A DNA stretch of 64,000 nucleotides from Sediminibacillus terrae (lineage in GTDB: Bacteria > Bacillota > Bacilli > Bacillales > Amphibacillaceae), in assembly GCF_009602435.1 (NCBI RefSeq), contig NZ_VZDQ01000026.1, positions 124,001 through 188,000 on the forward strand, in the 5' to 3' direction. Under the pieces are notes generated by a model. That model searched no databases. It worked only from the letters and a program-made list of their open reading frames with translations, and was not told the origin of the DNA. Position numbers and translations under genes: made by a program. Every line of letters begins with the position of its first letter. The stretch's first letter is position 1. Positions 1 through 7,132 of the stretch are shown piece after piece.

Positions 1-369
1 TGCGTCACTAGCACCCTTTATTTTCAGCTTCACACCAGTGCCTCGTTCCGTTGACTTAACTAGAAAATCCGCAATCCCTTCGGCAACCATTCGCCCGTCC
101 CGTAATAGCAGACCGTCTTCCAACCGGTAAACAATCTCATCAAGTTCCAGTTGATTGTTCGTTACCGTTAAAGAATCGGCTTGACGCACGTCCTTGGTTA
201 TTTGCTTTAAGGCCAACCTGACTTCCGATTGCTGTTTTGTCTCCTCTAACTGGTTTGTATATTGTTTTTGCCCGAACCAGGAAACAGAGCCGGCAAGCGT
301 GATTATCAAACCCAGCAAAGCCAGTACAGCCAGTAACTCTACCAGCGTAAAACCTTTGTTATTGGTCAT
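1..369 (-). CDS. Type IV prepilin-like protein, 3' end outside window
   Basis: The reading frame starts at an ATG at 369 (SD GGAAGGTG about 7 nt upstream) and runs to the window edge without a stop. The N-terminus MTNNKGFTLVELLAVLALL is a classic class III prepilin signal: a short basic leader, Gly before the cleavage site, Phe+1, Glu+5, then a hydrophobic helix. It would be processed by a ComC/PilD-type peptidase and enter a type IV pilus or pseudopilus at the membrane. Its start lies inside the end of the upstream prepilin gene, so the two are translationally coupled. Position next to folC matches the place where B. subtilis has comC and where some other Bacilli seem to carry a fuller pilus cluster (inference). 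The C-terminal half is not visible, so major versus minor pilin cannot be decided. Confidence 0.85.
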   Translation of the reverse strand, partial: MTNNKGFTLVELLAVLALLGLIITLAGSVSWFGQKQYTNQLEETKQQSEVRLALKQITKDVRQADSLTVTNNQLELDEIVYRLEDGLLLRDGRMVAEGIADFLVKSTERGTGVKLKIKGASDA

Positions 370-808
370 CTTGCTGCACCTTCCAATCAATTGTCGTTTC
401 CATTTGAGCTTCCAGTTGGGAAATATCAGATTCATAGACTTTGACCACCACATTTCCGATATTACTGTCCTCAATCAACGGTTTCAGCTCTATCCTCACC
501 TGATAACCATCCGAAGTATCCGTGAAGATCCGATTATCTGCTCCATCTCCATATTCGTCGGCCAGTTTATTTTTGCATTCAGTGTAACCTGGACAGTCGA
601 CACTTATTTGATAAACTTCTTCCATGTAACTTTCAGCCACGTAAGTAGCAGTAACAATCGAGCCCGCATTTTTATTGGTCTTGGCTGCCTGAGCAAAAAA
701 AGCGAAAAAACTCGTAATGATGATTGATAATATTGCAATGGAAACAACTACTTCAATAAGCGTCATGCCGTTTTCTTCCATCATAATCCGCTGCTTCCAC
801 CTGTTCAC
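359..808 (-). CDS. Type IV prepilin-like (minor pseudopilin) protein
   Basis: About 149 residues. A prepilin motif ENG|MTLIEVVVSIAILS begins near residue 13: Gly at -1, Glu at +5, followed by a roughly 20-residue hydrophobic helix. The rest is a small pilin-like globular domain containing two Cys in the segment DCPGYTEC, which could form a disulfide outside the membrane. I chose the GTG at 808 because GGGGGAG sits 5 nt upstream; an upstream GTG at 814 overlaps that SD, and the ATG at 784 has only a weak SD. The end overlaps the next prepilin start by 11 nt. Met at +1 instead of Phe is typical of minor pilins. Exact role (pilus priming, DNA uptake or adhesion) is unknown. Confidence 0.8.
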   Translation of the reverse strand: MNRWKQRIMMEENGMTLIEVVVSIAILSIIITSFFAFFAQAAKTNKNAGSIVTATYVAESYMEEVYQISVDCPGYTECKNKLADEYGDGADNRIFTDTSDGYQVRIELKPLIEDSNIGNVVVKVYESDISQLEAQMETTIDWKVQQDDQ

Positions 809-919
809 AAACACTCCCCCTCATTCCTCGTGATTCCGGCCCTATCAATCCGGAAAGGATAAGCTTCCACAAAAAAGCTGCGGCCGCTTCCCGGCAACAG
901 CGAATTCTTAGAAAAGTTC

Positions 920-2641
920 CTATTTCTCATAAACGGCCACGCGGTTTCGGCCTTTTTGTTTTGCGCCAACGTACATTGCCCTGTCCGCATGCCGGATGAG
1001 TTCCATCGGTTCTTCACATTCATCAGGATAGGAAGCTATACCGATGCTTGCGGTCAGAGATACTTTTATCGTTTCTTCCCCGTCCATGATGTGGTCGGAA
1101 AGATAAAAAGGGTCTTCTGATATAGACTTGCGAATAACTTCTGCAAGGAACAATGCCGCCGATTTATCGGCATTGGGAAGAAAAATGATAAATTCCTCTC
1201 CACCATATCGGGCAGTTATCCCCTTCTGTCCGATTATCCTTGTAAGTCTTGCAGCAAGTTCCCGCAATATTTCATTTCCACTTTGATGGCCGTATGTATC
1301 GTTGAAAGCTTTGAAGTGATCGAGATCAAGCAATATCAAGGAGGATGGATCTGTGATACTTTCCGGCCGCTGTCTTGTAAAGTACCTATGCAAGTAATCT
1401 TCAAAATAACGGAAGTTGTATAAACGGGTAAGAGCGTCCCGTTCACTCCTCATTTTCGTCTCTTCGTAATTTTTCGCATTTTGCAACGATACCGCCAAAT
1501 AATTAGTCAGAATAGAAAGCATCATGAACTGAGATTTTTCAAATGCCCGCTTTTGTTTCGAAATCAGTGTAATGACGCCGACAACTTCGTTATCCCTTTC
1601 CAAGGGTACAGACATCAAACTTTCTCCCGGCATCTCCAAGTGTTTGGCGACCATATCTGCCCACTGGCTCCTTCGATGATAATGGACTCCTTGTTTACTC
1701 GCCCAAACCCGACCGCTTACAGCTTCATTTTTAAAGAGCCGGTCATATTCCGGAAAGTCCATTCGTCTTTCCATGTCGATAAAGCGGACTAGCCGCATGC
1801 TGGATCCATCTTCCACCTCATAGACCATCGTATAATCCACGGGCAACAACTCATGTATTTGCCCATTGAAGAGATCGATGACCTCATTCACTTCCATTTG
1901 CGCTGTCAACTTATGACCAATTTCACTCGTTTTTTGCAAATGATAGTTGATTTTTTGGCTTGAATGAAACATCCGTAAAATATAACTAATACTCAGTAAA
2001 GGAAACCCGATGAACACAATTGCGGTCGTCCCATTTTGTACAAACAACAAATGCAGGATCAACCCGATCGGAATGACCAAAATCAGTGTATAAGCTTCCC
2101 AAATAAGCCCCCTGTCAAAAAAAGGAGCCTTTATGCCGTAAACAAATCGCTTGATTAAACGCAAGGAGAACTGATTGGTAAAAAAAGCAGTCAATACATA
2201 TCCGGCAACAGGCAGGGCATTTTGCGGATCCCTCAGCACGCCCGCTCCATTGTTACCGCCCAACAACCAATAGACCAGAGCTGATATAATCGAAATGATC
2301 AAAAACATGAAAAGATTCATAGGAATGCGAAACCATTCCGCCCGCTTCAATCGAATACCGGCCAAAAGACAGAGGATGGACACCTGCGTCAGAATGACTT
2401 CGATGAAAAGACCGTAATATAAAAACACAGCCAGACTAAGCCCGTTCACGAAAAAGATGGGCGTTTGATTGATGATAATCGGAAACAGGGCGACACTGCA
2501 CATGAGAAAACCGAATAATACTAAGTCATACCAGTTGACCGGGATATCAGGATTCCATTGCTGATAACTCCACCAAGTAAGGAGCGGCCATAGAATGAGC
2601 CATATAACTAAAAGAGCAATTTTTTTATTTTTACTTACCAT
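920..2641 (-). CDS. Membrane-anchored GAF-GGDEF diguanylate cyclase
   Basis: 573 residues from the ATG at 2641; an in-frame ATG at 2650 abuts the GGGGAG SD too closely. The first ~220 residues carry about seven or eight hydrophobic segments forming an integral membrane sensor. A GAF-like domain follows (~235-395), then a GGDEF domain (~405-573) with RYGGEEF, the active A-site, at ~478-484. Family knowledge: GGDEF enzymes condense two GTP to cyclic di-GMP. The residues just before the A-site (GQKGITA) lack the RxxD inhibitory I-site, so product feedback is probably weak. It lies between folC and two prepilin genes, in the same direction, suggesting a role in controlling pili or surface behaviour; that link is inference. 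Confidence 0.9.
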   Translation of the reverse strand: MVSKNKKIALLVIWLILWPLLTWWSYQQWNPDIPVNWYDLVLFGFLMCSVALFPIIINQTPIFFVNGLSLAVFLYYGLFIEVILTQVSILCLLAGIRLKRAEWFRIPMNLFMFLIISIISALVYWLLGGNNGAGVLRDPQNALPVAGYVLTAFFTNQFSLRLIKRFVYGIKAPFFDRGLIWEAYTLILVIPIGLILHLLFVQNGTTAIVFIGFPLLSISYILRMFHSSQKINYHLQKTSEIGHKLTAQMEVNEVIDLFNGQIHELLPVDYTMVYEVEDGSSMRLVRFIDMERRMDFPEYDRLFKNEAVSGRVWASKQGVHYHRRSQWADMVAKHLEMPGESLMSVPLERDNEVVGVITLISKQKRAFEKSQFMMLSILTNYLAVSLQNAKNYEETKMRSERDALTRLYNFRYFEDYLHRYFTRQRPESITDPSSLILLDLDHFKAFNDTYGHQSGNEILRELAARLTRIIGQKGITARYGGEEFIIFLPNADKSAALFLAEVIRKSISEDPFYLSDHIMDGEETIKVSLTASIGIASYPDECEEPMELIRHADRAMYVGAKQKGRNRVAVYEK

Positions 2642-2735
2642 TCTCAGCATCTCCCCGACTTATCTATCACTTTCAACTCATCACACTTAGGTCTTAAGCC
2701 TTATTTAATTTCCTAAATTTAAAATACCATACTTA

Positions 2736-4013
2736 TCATGGTTTAACAAAGAATTTTCTGACTAATTCTATGAAATATAAGGAACCGGTGATGAATAAGA
2801 TAGATTCTCCACTGGAGTCCAAGTGACGGCGGATGACCTTTTCCCATTCTACTATCTTGCTGTTTTTGGCCGGATAGTGTGACTGCAAGACTTCTGCTGA
2901 AGCTGCCCGTTCGTGCAGGAAAGTCGTAAAATGGACGCTTTGAAACTCATCTTCAAGCTGTGGAAGCATTTTTTGGAGAGGCTTGTCCTTAAAAGCGGCG
3001 AAAAGTAATTGTTTCTTCTTGTCTGGATAAAAGTGGTTCACCGTTTGTAAAAAGGCCGCCATCCCTTCAGGATTATGAGCTGCATCGACGATGATGCCCG
3101 GGTGGTCATGAATTTTTTCAAATCGGCCACTAGTCACAGCGTGTTGCAATCCCTTTAACGCTTTTGGCCACTCGAATGGAAAGCGGCCTTTCAAAAGCTT
3201 CACAGCCATAAGAGCCAGCGCTGCATTTTTCACTTGGTGACTGCCTGCCATCGCAATCACAGCTTCCTGTGACCATCCATTGCTTTCAAACGTGAATACC
3301 GTCTGGTCCGGATGTTCCGCTGCCACTTTCTTGATAGAAAAGTCCTTTGATATTTGGTAAACAGGTGCGTGAAACTCCTTTGCTTTATTTAAAATAACTG
3401 TGGCTGCCTCTCCTGAAACATCCCCGAGCACAAGCGGTACTCGCTGCTTTATGATGCCTGCCTTATGACCGGCAATAGCTGCAATGGTTTCTCCAAGCAT
3501 AAGCTGGTGATCCAAACCGACATTGGTGATGATGGAAAGGAGCGGAGTAAAGCAATTGGTTGCATCCTCTGTGCCTCCCATTCCCGTTTCAATTACACTA
3601 ATTTCTGCATGTTCACCCAAAAAGCAAAAAGCAGCTACAGTATGGATCTCGAATGCGGTCGGAGGATTTCCGCTTTCATCTAACATTTCAATGAAAGGCA
3701 GCATCCGATTGACCAATTCGACAGACTGGGTGTCTGTCATTGAACTTCCATCAATTTCGATTTCAGCTTTTAGTCCCGCGATGTGCGGTGTAGTGTATGT
3801 ACCGACTTTCCAACCGCCGTTCATGAGCATTCCTTTGATGTAAGTGACCGTTGAACCTTTGCCATTCGTTCCAGCGACATGGATGGCTTGAATTGTTCGT
3901 TCCGGATGACCTAGCCTTTCCAGAAGAAAGCGGACACGTCCGAGTCCTGGTTTTACGCCGAGCTGTTTCCTTCCCTCCAGAAACGTGTTTACTTCCTGAT
4001 AATTGCTGAACAT
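2736..4013 (-). CDS. folC: Folylpolyglutamate synthase / dihydrofolate synthase
   Basis: 425 residues from the ATG at 4013, preceded by GGGGG 7 nt upstream; a longer frame reaching 4136 has an atypical hydrophobic extension and no SD. Mur-ligase family fold: P-loop GTNGKGST at 48-55, the ETGMGG segment and NVGLDH of the central ATPase domain, then the C-terminal glutamate ligase domain (DAAHNPEG). It adds glutamate to dihydropteroate and gamma-glutamyl tails to folates in the cytosol. In B. subtilis folC directly follows valS; here the two still point the same way but are separated by about 3 kb of plus-strand genes and repeats. Confidence 0.95.
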   Translation of the reverse strand: MFSNYQEVNTFLEGRKQLGVKPGLGRVRFLLERLGHPERTIQAIHVAGTNGKGSTVTYIKGMLMNGGWKVGTYTTPHIAGLKAEIEIDGSSMTDTQSVELVNRMLPFIEMLDESGNPPTAFEIHTVAAFCFLGEHAEISVIETGMGGTEDATNCFTPLLSIITNVGLDHQLMLGETIAAIAGHKAGIIKQRVPLVLGDVSGEAATVILNKAKEFHAPVYQISKDFSIKKVAAEHPDQTVFTFESNGWSQEAVIAMAGSHQVKNAALALMAVKLLKGRFPFEWPKALKGLQHAVTSGRFEKIHDHPGIIVDAAHNPEGMAAFLQTVNHFYPDKKKQLLFAAFKDKPLQKMLPQLEDEFQSVHFTTFLHERAASAEVLQSHYPAKNSKIVEWEKVIRRHLDSSGESILFITGSLYFIELVRKFFVKP

Positions 4014-4180
4014 GGTGCAACCCCCGTATCTTTCATTACACAAAACATTTCTGTTATGGTTTTGCTTTTCAAAAGTGTGAAAGCTTTTTAAAATATAATA
4101 CAGCAATAAATAAATTGCTTGTTTATAGATTCGCATGCTTCATTATATACTATCACTAGCAGACGAAAAAGGAGAATGAC

Positions 4181-5077
4181 ATGTTAAAAAATGGATGGGT
4201 CATTTATAACGGACACCTGCCTGGCGAGAAATTCAAAGACTTCGCGGAATGGATACAGGAAGCAGCTGAAGAAAAGGGAATCGAACTGAAGTTAATCAAA
4301 AACAATGAGTTGCTCGCCCTACATCGACAGACAGGCGGCACTCTTTTGATGGAATATAACAAACGGCCTGATTTTGTGGTGTTTGGCGACAAAGATATAC
4401 ATCTGGCCAGGCAACTGGAATTAATGGGTATTCCCGTATTCAATAGTGCACAGGCAATCAGCCGGTGTGATGACAAAACAGCTACTTATCAAGCCTTGTC
4501 AGTCCATCATCTTCCTATCCCTGCAACCATTGCAGGTCCAAAGATTTTCCCTAACTCCAGGGCTTTGGAGACAGCAAACCTAATCGAAGCCGGAGAATTG
4601 CTCGGTTATCCATTGGTTGTAAAGGAAGCGTTTGGTTCTTTTGGCGAGCAAGTGTACTTAATAGAAACAGAACAGGGTTTGATAGACAAAATAGGAGAAC
4701 TGCGAGACCGCCCATTTGTTTTGCAGGAATTTATTTCTTCCAGTTATGGGACGGATGTGCGATTGAACGTGGTCGGGGACAAAGTGGTTGCTGCGATGAA
4801 GCGCACTTCCCCGGATGATTTTCGAGCAAATGTAAGTGCAGGCGGATCAATGGAAGTTTATCAACCAACTAAACAGGAAGCAGAATTGGCAGTAGCTGCT
4901 TCCCATGCCGTCGGTACAGATTTTGCCGGCGTCGATCTTCTGTTTGGGCCGGAGGGGGCTCCCATTGTCTGTGAGGTAAACTCCAATGCCCACATCCGCA
5001 ATATATTCGATTGTACTAACGTAAATGTTGCGGCATGGATCATCGATTATATCATAGAGAAGCTTCAGGAGGGATAA
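4181..5077 (+). CDS. ATP-grasp ligase, RimK/GshB-like (first of tandem pair)
   Basis: 298 residues; AGGAG lies 8 nt before the ATG. The protein has a pre-ATP-grasp domain (~1-105) ending DKTATY, an ATP-grasp core with YPLVVKEAFGSFGEQV (glycine-rich ATP loop), DVRLNVVGDKVVAAMKR, the lid-like DFRANVSAGGS, GVDLL, and the metal-binding segment CEVNSNAH (E265, N267). These match RimK-type carboxylate-amine ligases, which use ATP to join a carboxylate and an amine through an acyl phosphate. The substrate is unknown. It forms an apparent operon with a paralogue (1-nt gap) and a GNAT acetyltransferase and sits between valS and folC, where B. subtilis has nothing. LysX, glutathione-synthetase-like and peptide-modifying roles are all possible. 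Confidence 0.85.
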   Translation: MLKNGWVIYNGHLPGEKFKDFAEWIQEAAEEKGIELKLIKNNELLALHRQTGGTLLMEYNKRPDFVVFGDKDIHLARQLELMGIPVFNSAQAISRCDDKTATYQALSVHHLPIPATIAGPKIFPNSRALETANLIEAGELLGYPLVVKEAFGSFGEQVYLIETEQGLIDKIGELRDRPFVLQEFISSSYGTDVRLNVVGDKVVAAMKRTSPDDFRANVSAGGSMEVYQPTKQEAELAVAASHAVGTDFAGVDLLFGPEGAPIVCEVNSNAHIRNIFDCTNVNVAAWIIDYIIEKLQEG

Positions 5078-5078
5078 A

Positions 5079-5945
5079 ATGCAAGTAACCGGATGGCTGA
5101 TTTATAAGCGGGAAGATGCTGCTGTCAACACAGCTTATATTGATTGGTTCACCCAGGAGTGTGAAAAGCAGGACATCAAGCTTCTCCTCGTCTTTCGGGA
5201 AGAACTTACCATCGGTGTGTTTGCGGGAAAATTGACTGTTAAAACCGACGAAAACACGAGATTGCCCGACTTCTGTGTCGTCCGCACCATCGAACCATTG
5301 CTGAACAGGCAACTAGAAATACTCGGAATCCCTGTATTCAATTCTTCGGAAGTTTCTTACCTCTGCAACAATAAAGCAGTCACGCATCAAAGATTGTCAG
5401 CCTTGGGTATCCCGATGGTGGATACAATCTTTCTGAAAAAATATCTCCTGGGCGAACATTTGCCTGTTCCGGTACCATTCGTCGTAAAAGAAGCCACCGG
5501 AAGAGGCGGTCAACAAGTCTACAAAGTAAACAATCTCGATAACTGGCTTTCTGTAAGGAATGAACTGCAAGCTGAAGATATCCTTATACAAGGAAGCGCT
5601 GTACAGTCTGGGAAGGATTTGCGAGTGTTCGTAGTGGGGAAAGAAATTATCGGTGCCGTGCTGCGAAGAAATGAAAATGATTTTAGGGCCAATTATAAAC
5701 TTGGCGGGACTGCTGAGTGGTACGAATTGTCTGAAGAAGAGATCCACTTGGTCCGTAGGATTGTCGATCATTTTTCGTTTTCCCTGGTAGGAATCGATTT
5801 TCTATTTTCAAGTACCGGTTCTTTGTTGTTGAATGAAATAGAAGATGTGGTTGGCAGCAGAACGTTAAGCAAAGTTAGTGAAATCAATCTTTTGGAAAAA
5901 TACGTGAAATGGATCCGACATCAAATCTACAAGGAGGAAACTTGA
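5079..5945 (+). CDS. ATP-grasp ligase paralogue with altered metal motif
   Basis: 288 residues. AGGAGG overlaps the stop region of the preceding gene, so translation is probably coupled. It resembles its neighbour along the length: both start with GW(V/L)IY, share LEI/LELxGIPVFNSxxxSxxxxK, a VVKEAxGxxGxQVY ATP loop, DxRxxVVGxxxxxAxxR and NDFRANYKLGG/DDFRANVSAGG, and GxDxLF. The usual C-terminal E-x-N metal ligand pair is replaced by NEIEDVVGSR (E253, E255), so the Asn is Glu here. The enzyme may be active with changed metal geometry, or may act as the partner subunit of the first protein. Its TGA overlaps the ATG of the GNAT gene (TGATG). Confidence 0.85.
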   Translation: MQVTGWLIYKREDAAVNTAYIDWFTQECEKQDIKLLLVFREELTIGVFAGKLTVKTDENTRLPDFCVVRTIEPLLNRQLEILGIPVFNSSEVSYLCNNKAVTHQRLSALGIPMVDTIFLKKYLLGEHLPVPVPFVVKEATGRGGQQVYKVNNLDNWLSVRNELQAEDILIQGSAVQSGKDLRVFVVGKEIIGAVLRRNENDFRANYKLGGTAEWYELSEEEIHLVRRIVDHFSFSLVGIDFLFSSTGSLLLNEIEDVVGSRTLSKVSEINLLEKYVKWIRHQIYKEET

Positions 5946-6454
5946 TGGTCATCAGAAGAGCTGGAAGAGACGATGCCGCAGAAATCGCCAAGGTCAGTGT
6001 CGATTCCTGGTTATCCACTTATCGAGGAATTATACCTGAGAAGATATTGAAAAAAATAACCTATAAACAACGTACGACAGCCTTCAAAAATCGGCTTGAC
6101 GATCCACAGCACTGTCTATTTGCGGCCGAAACAGCAGATGGACAACTAGTCGGTTTCATTAATGGAGGTCGGGAAAGAAGCGGGGGTTATCCCTATGATG
6201 GAGAGATTTACAGCCTATACATACTCGATGAATATCACAACCTCCAAATCGGCAGAAAGCTTGTCCGAGTGATGGCTGAGCGGCTGCTAGAGGATGGACA
6301 TGAATCCTTGTTGGTCTGGGTTCTGGAAGAGAACCCTGCCAAGGAATTCTACAAACACCTAGGGGCAGAACCAGTCGACCGTAAATACCTTGCGGAACTG
6401 GAAGCTTTTGAAACAGCTTTAGGCTGGACTTCGCTGAGAAAGTCGCTATTTTAA
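5945..6454 (+). CDS. GNAT-family N-acetyltransferase
   Basis: 169 residues from the ATG at 5945, which overlaps the stop of the upstream ligase and has AGGAGG 7 nt before it. The GNAT fold is clear: an N-terminal RRAGRDDAAEIAKV strand-helix, the central GEIYSLYILDEYHNLQIGRKL acetyl-CoA-binding motif A (~75-95), and the LLVWVLEENPAKEFYKHLGAE motif B (~120-140). It transfers an acetyl group from acetyl-CoA to an amine. Coupling to two ATP-grasp ligases suggests that it modifies the ligase product or substrate, or protects against it; that is inference. No terminator was recognised directly after it; a 113-bp palindromic repeat follows about 95 bp downstream. Confidence 0.88.
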   Translation: MVIRRAGRDDAAEIAKVSVDSWLSTYRGIIPEKILKKITYKQRTTAFKNRLDDPQHCLFAAETADGQLVGFINGGRERSGGYPYDGEIYSLYILDEYHNLQIGRKLVRVMAERLLEDGHESLLVWVLEENPAKEFYKHLGAEPVDRKYLAELEAFETALGWTSLRKSLF

Positions 6455-6548
6455 TAGATGGTCGCTTTTGAACAAAAAATATAAACTGCGACATAGTTTG
6501 GATGCGTCTTTCTGACTTCTTACTTTTGTTGAGTTGGAATTCGACGCT

Positions 6549-6661
6549 GCGAAAATACCCTGCGCTTTCCGCGGGCGGCTGGTGAGCTTCCTCGAGCTGA
6601 CGCTCTGCGGGATCTCACCGAGGCCTTTCCTCCCGCGGGAGTCTCCGGGTATTTTCTTCGC
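6549..6661. repeat. Long imperfect palindromic repeat (family A, copy 1)
   Basis: The outer arms GCGAAAATACCC (6549-6560) and GGGTATTTTCTTCGC (6647-6661) are complementary. Inside are CTTTCCGCGGGCGG and, near the other arm, CTCCCGCGGGAGTCT, the hallmark of a dispersed Bacillaceae intergenic palindrome. It does not encode a convincing protein. Four related elements occur in this window. Confidence 0.75.
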
Positions 6662-6906
6662 TAGGAACAGCATTTCTGTTTAGAAACACCTCGAAATTTT
6701 TTTATTCATAATACTCCATGCACCGTATCATCAAAAGACATTGCCAGGAAAACAAGCAGAAAGTCCAAGAACAGGAGAAAAGACGGGAACTCCAACTGTC
6801 CTTTATGAAAAGAAGTACACATTTCCAGACAAACGTTTTTAAGATGGCTCGTTGGTTCTCAAGGAAAAAGTCTATGCTTCCTTTAATCAGCATGCTTTTT
6901 AGCGCA

Positions 6907-7020
6907 GGTAGCATACGCAGACTCCTGCGGGAACAGCACGAGCTGAAGATCCACTTGGTAAAGCGGTTTTCTTTACCAAGTTAGCTGAAGCCGTGCCCGC
7001 GGAAAGCGAAGTATGCTACC
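6907..7020. repeat. Long imperfect palindromic repeat (family A, copy 2)
   Basis: The arms GGTAGCATAC (6907-6916) and GTATGCTACC (7011-7020) pair perfectly. They are followed inward by GACTCCTGCGGG on one side and CCCGCGGAAAGCG on the other, and an inner hairpin (CTTGGTAAAG / CTTTACCAAG, about 6954-6980) sits at the tip. It lies between the GNAT gene and the valS terminator. A 267-nt open frame running through it has no ribosome site and is not called. Confidence 0.75.
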
Positions 7021-7083
7021 GAAGCGATGGGTAACACGCTTTTTGAATAGGAATGAAACTCCACTATGAGGAATTCGTCCACG

Positions 7084-7118
7084 CAAAAAAACACAGGGGG
7101 CATGCAAATACCCCTGTG
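7084..7118 (-). terminator. Rho-independent terminator of valS
   Basis: On the minus strand CACAGGGG and CCCCTGTG form an 8-bp GC-rich stem with a 10-11 nt loop, followed by a run of T (plus-strand A run at 7085-7091). It lies just beyond the valS stop codon at 7133. Confidence 0.85.
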
Positions 7119-7132
7119 CTCTTCTACTTCTA

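Noticed and set aside
805-1023. 72-codon minus-strand ORF between the prepilin gene and the diguanylate cyclase
   Set aside because: Mostly overlaps the end of the diguanylate cyclase in another frame and has no motif.
4014-4136. N-terminal extension of folC by 41 residues
   Set aside because: No SD at the upstream start, and the extension is unlike the family; the ATG at 4013 has GGGGG at correct spacing.
6718-6984. 88-codon plus-strand ORF between the GNAT gene and valS
   Set aside because: No ribosome site, no family-like sequence, and its second half runs through a palindromic repeat.
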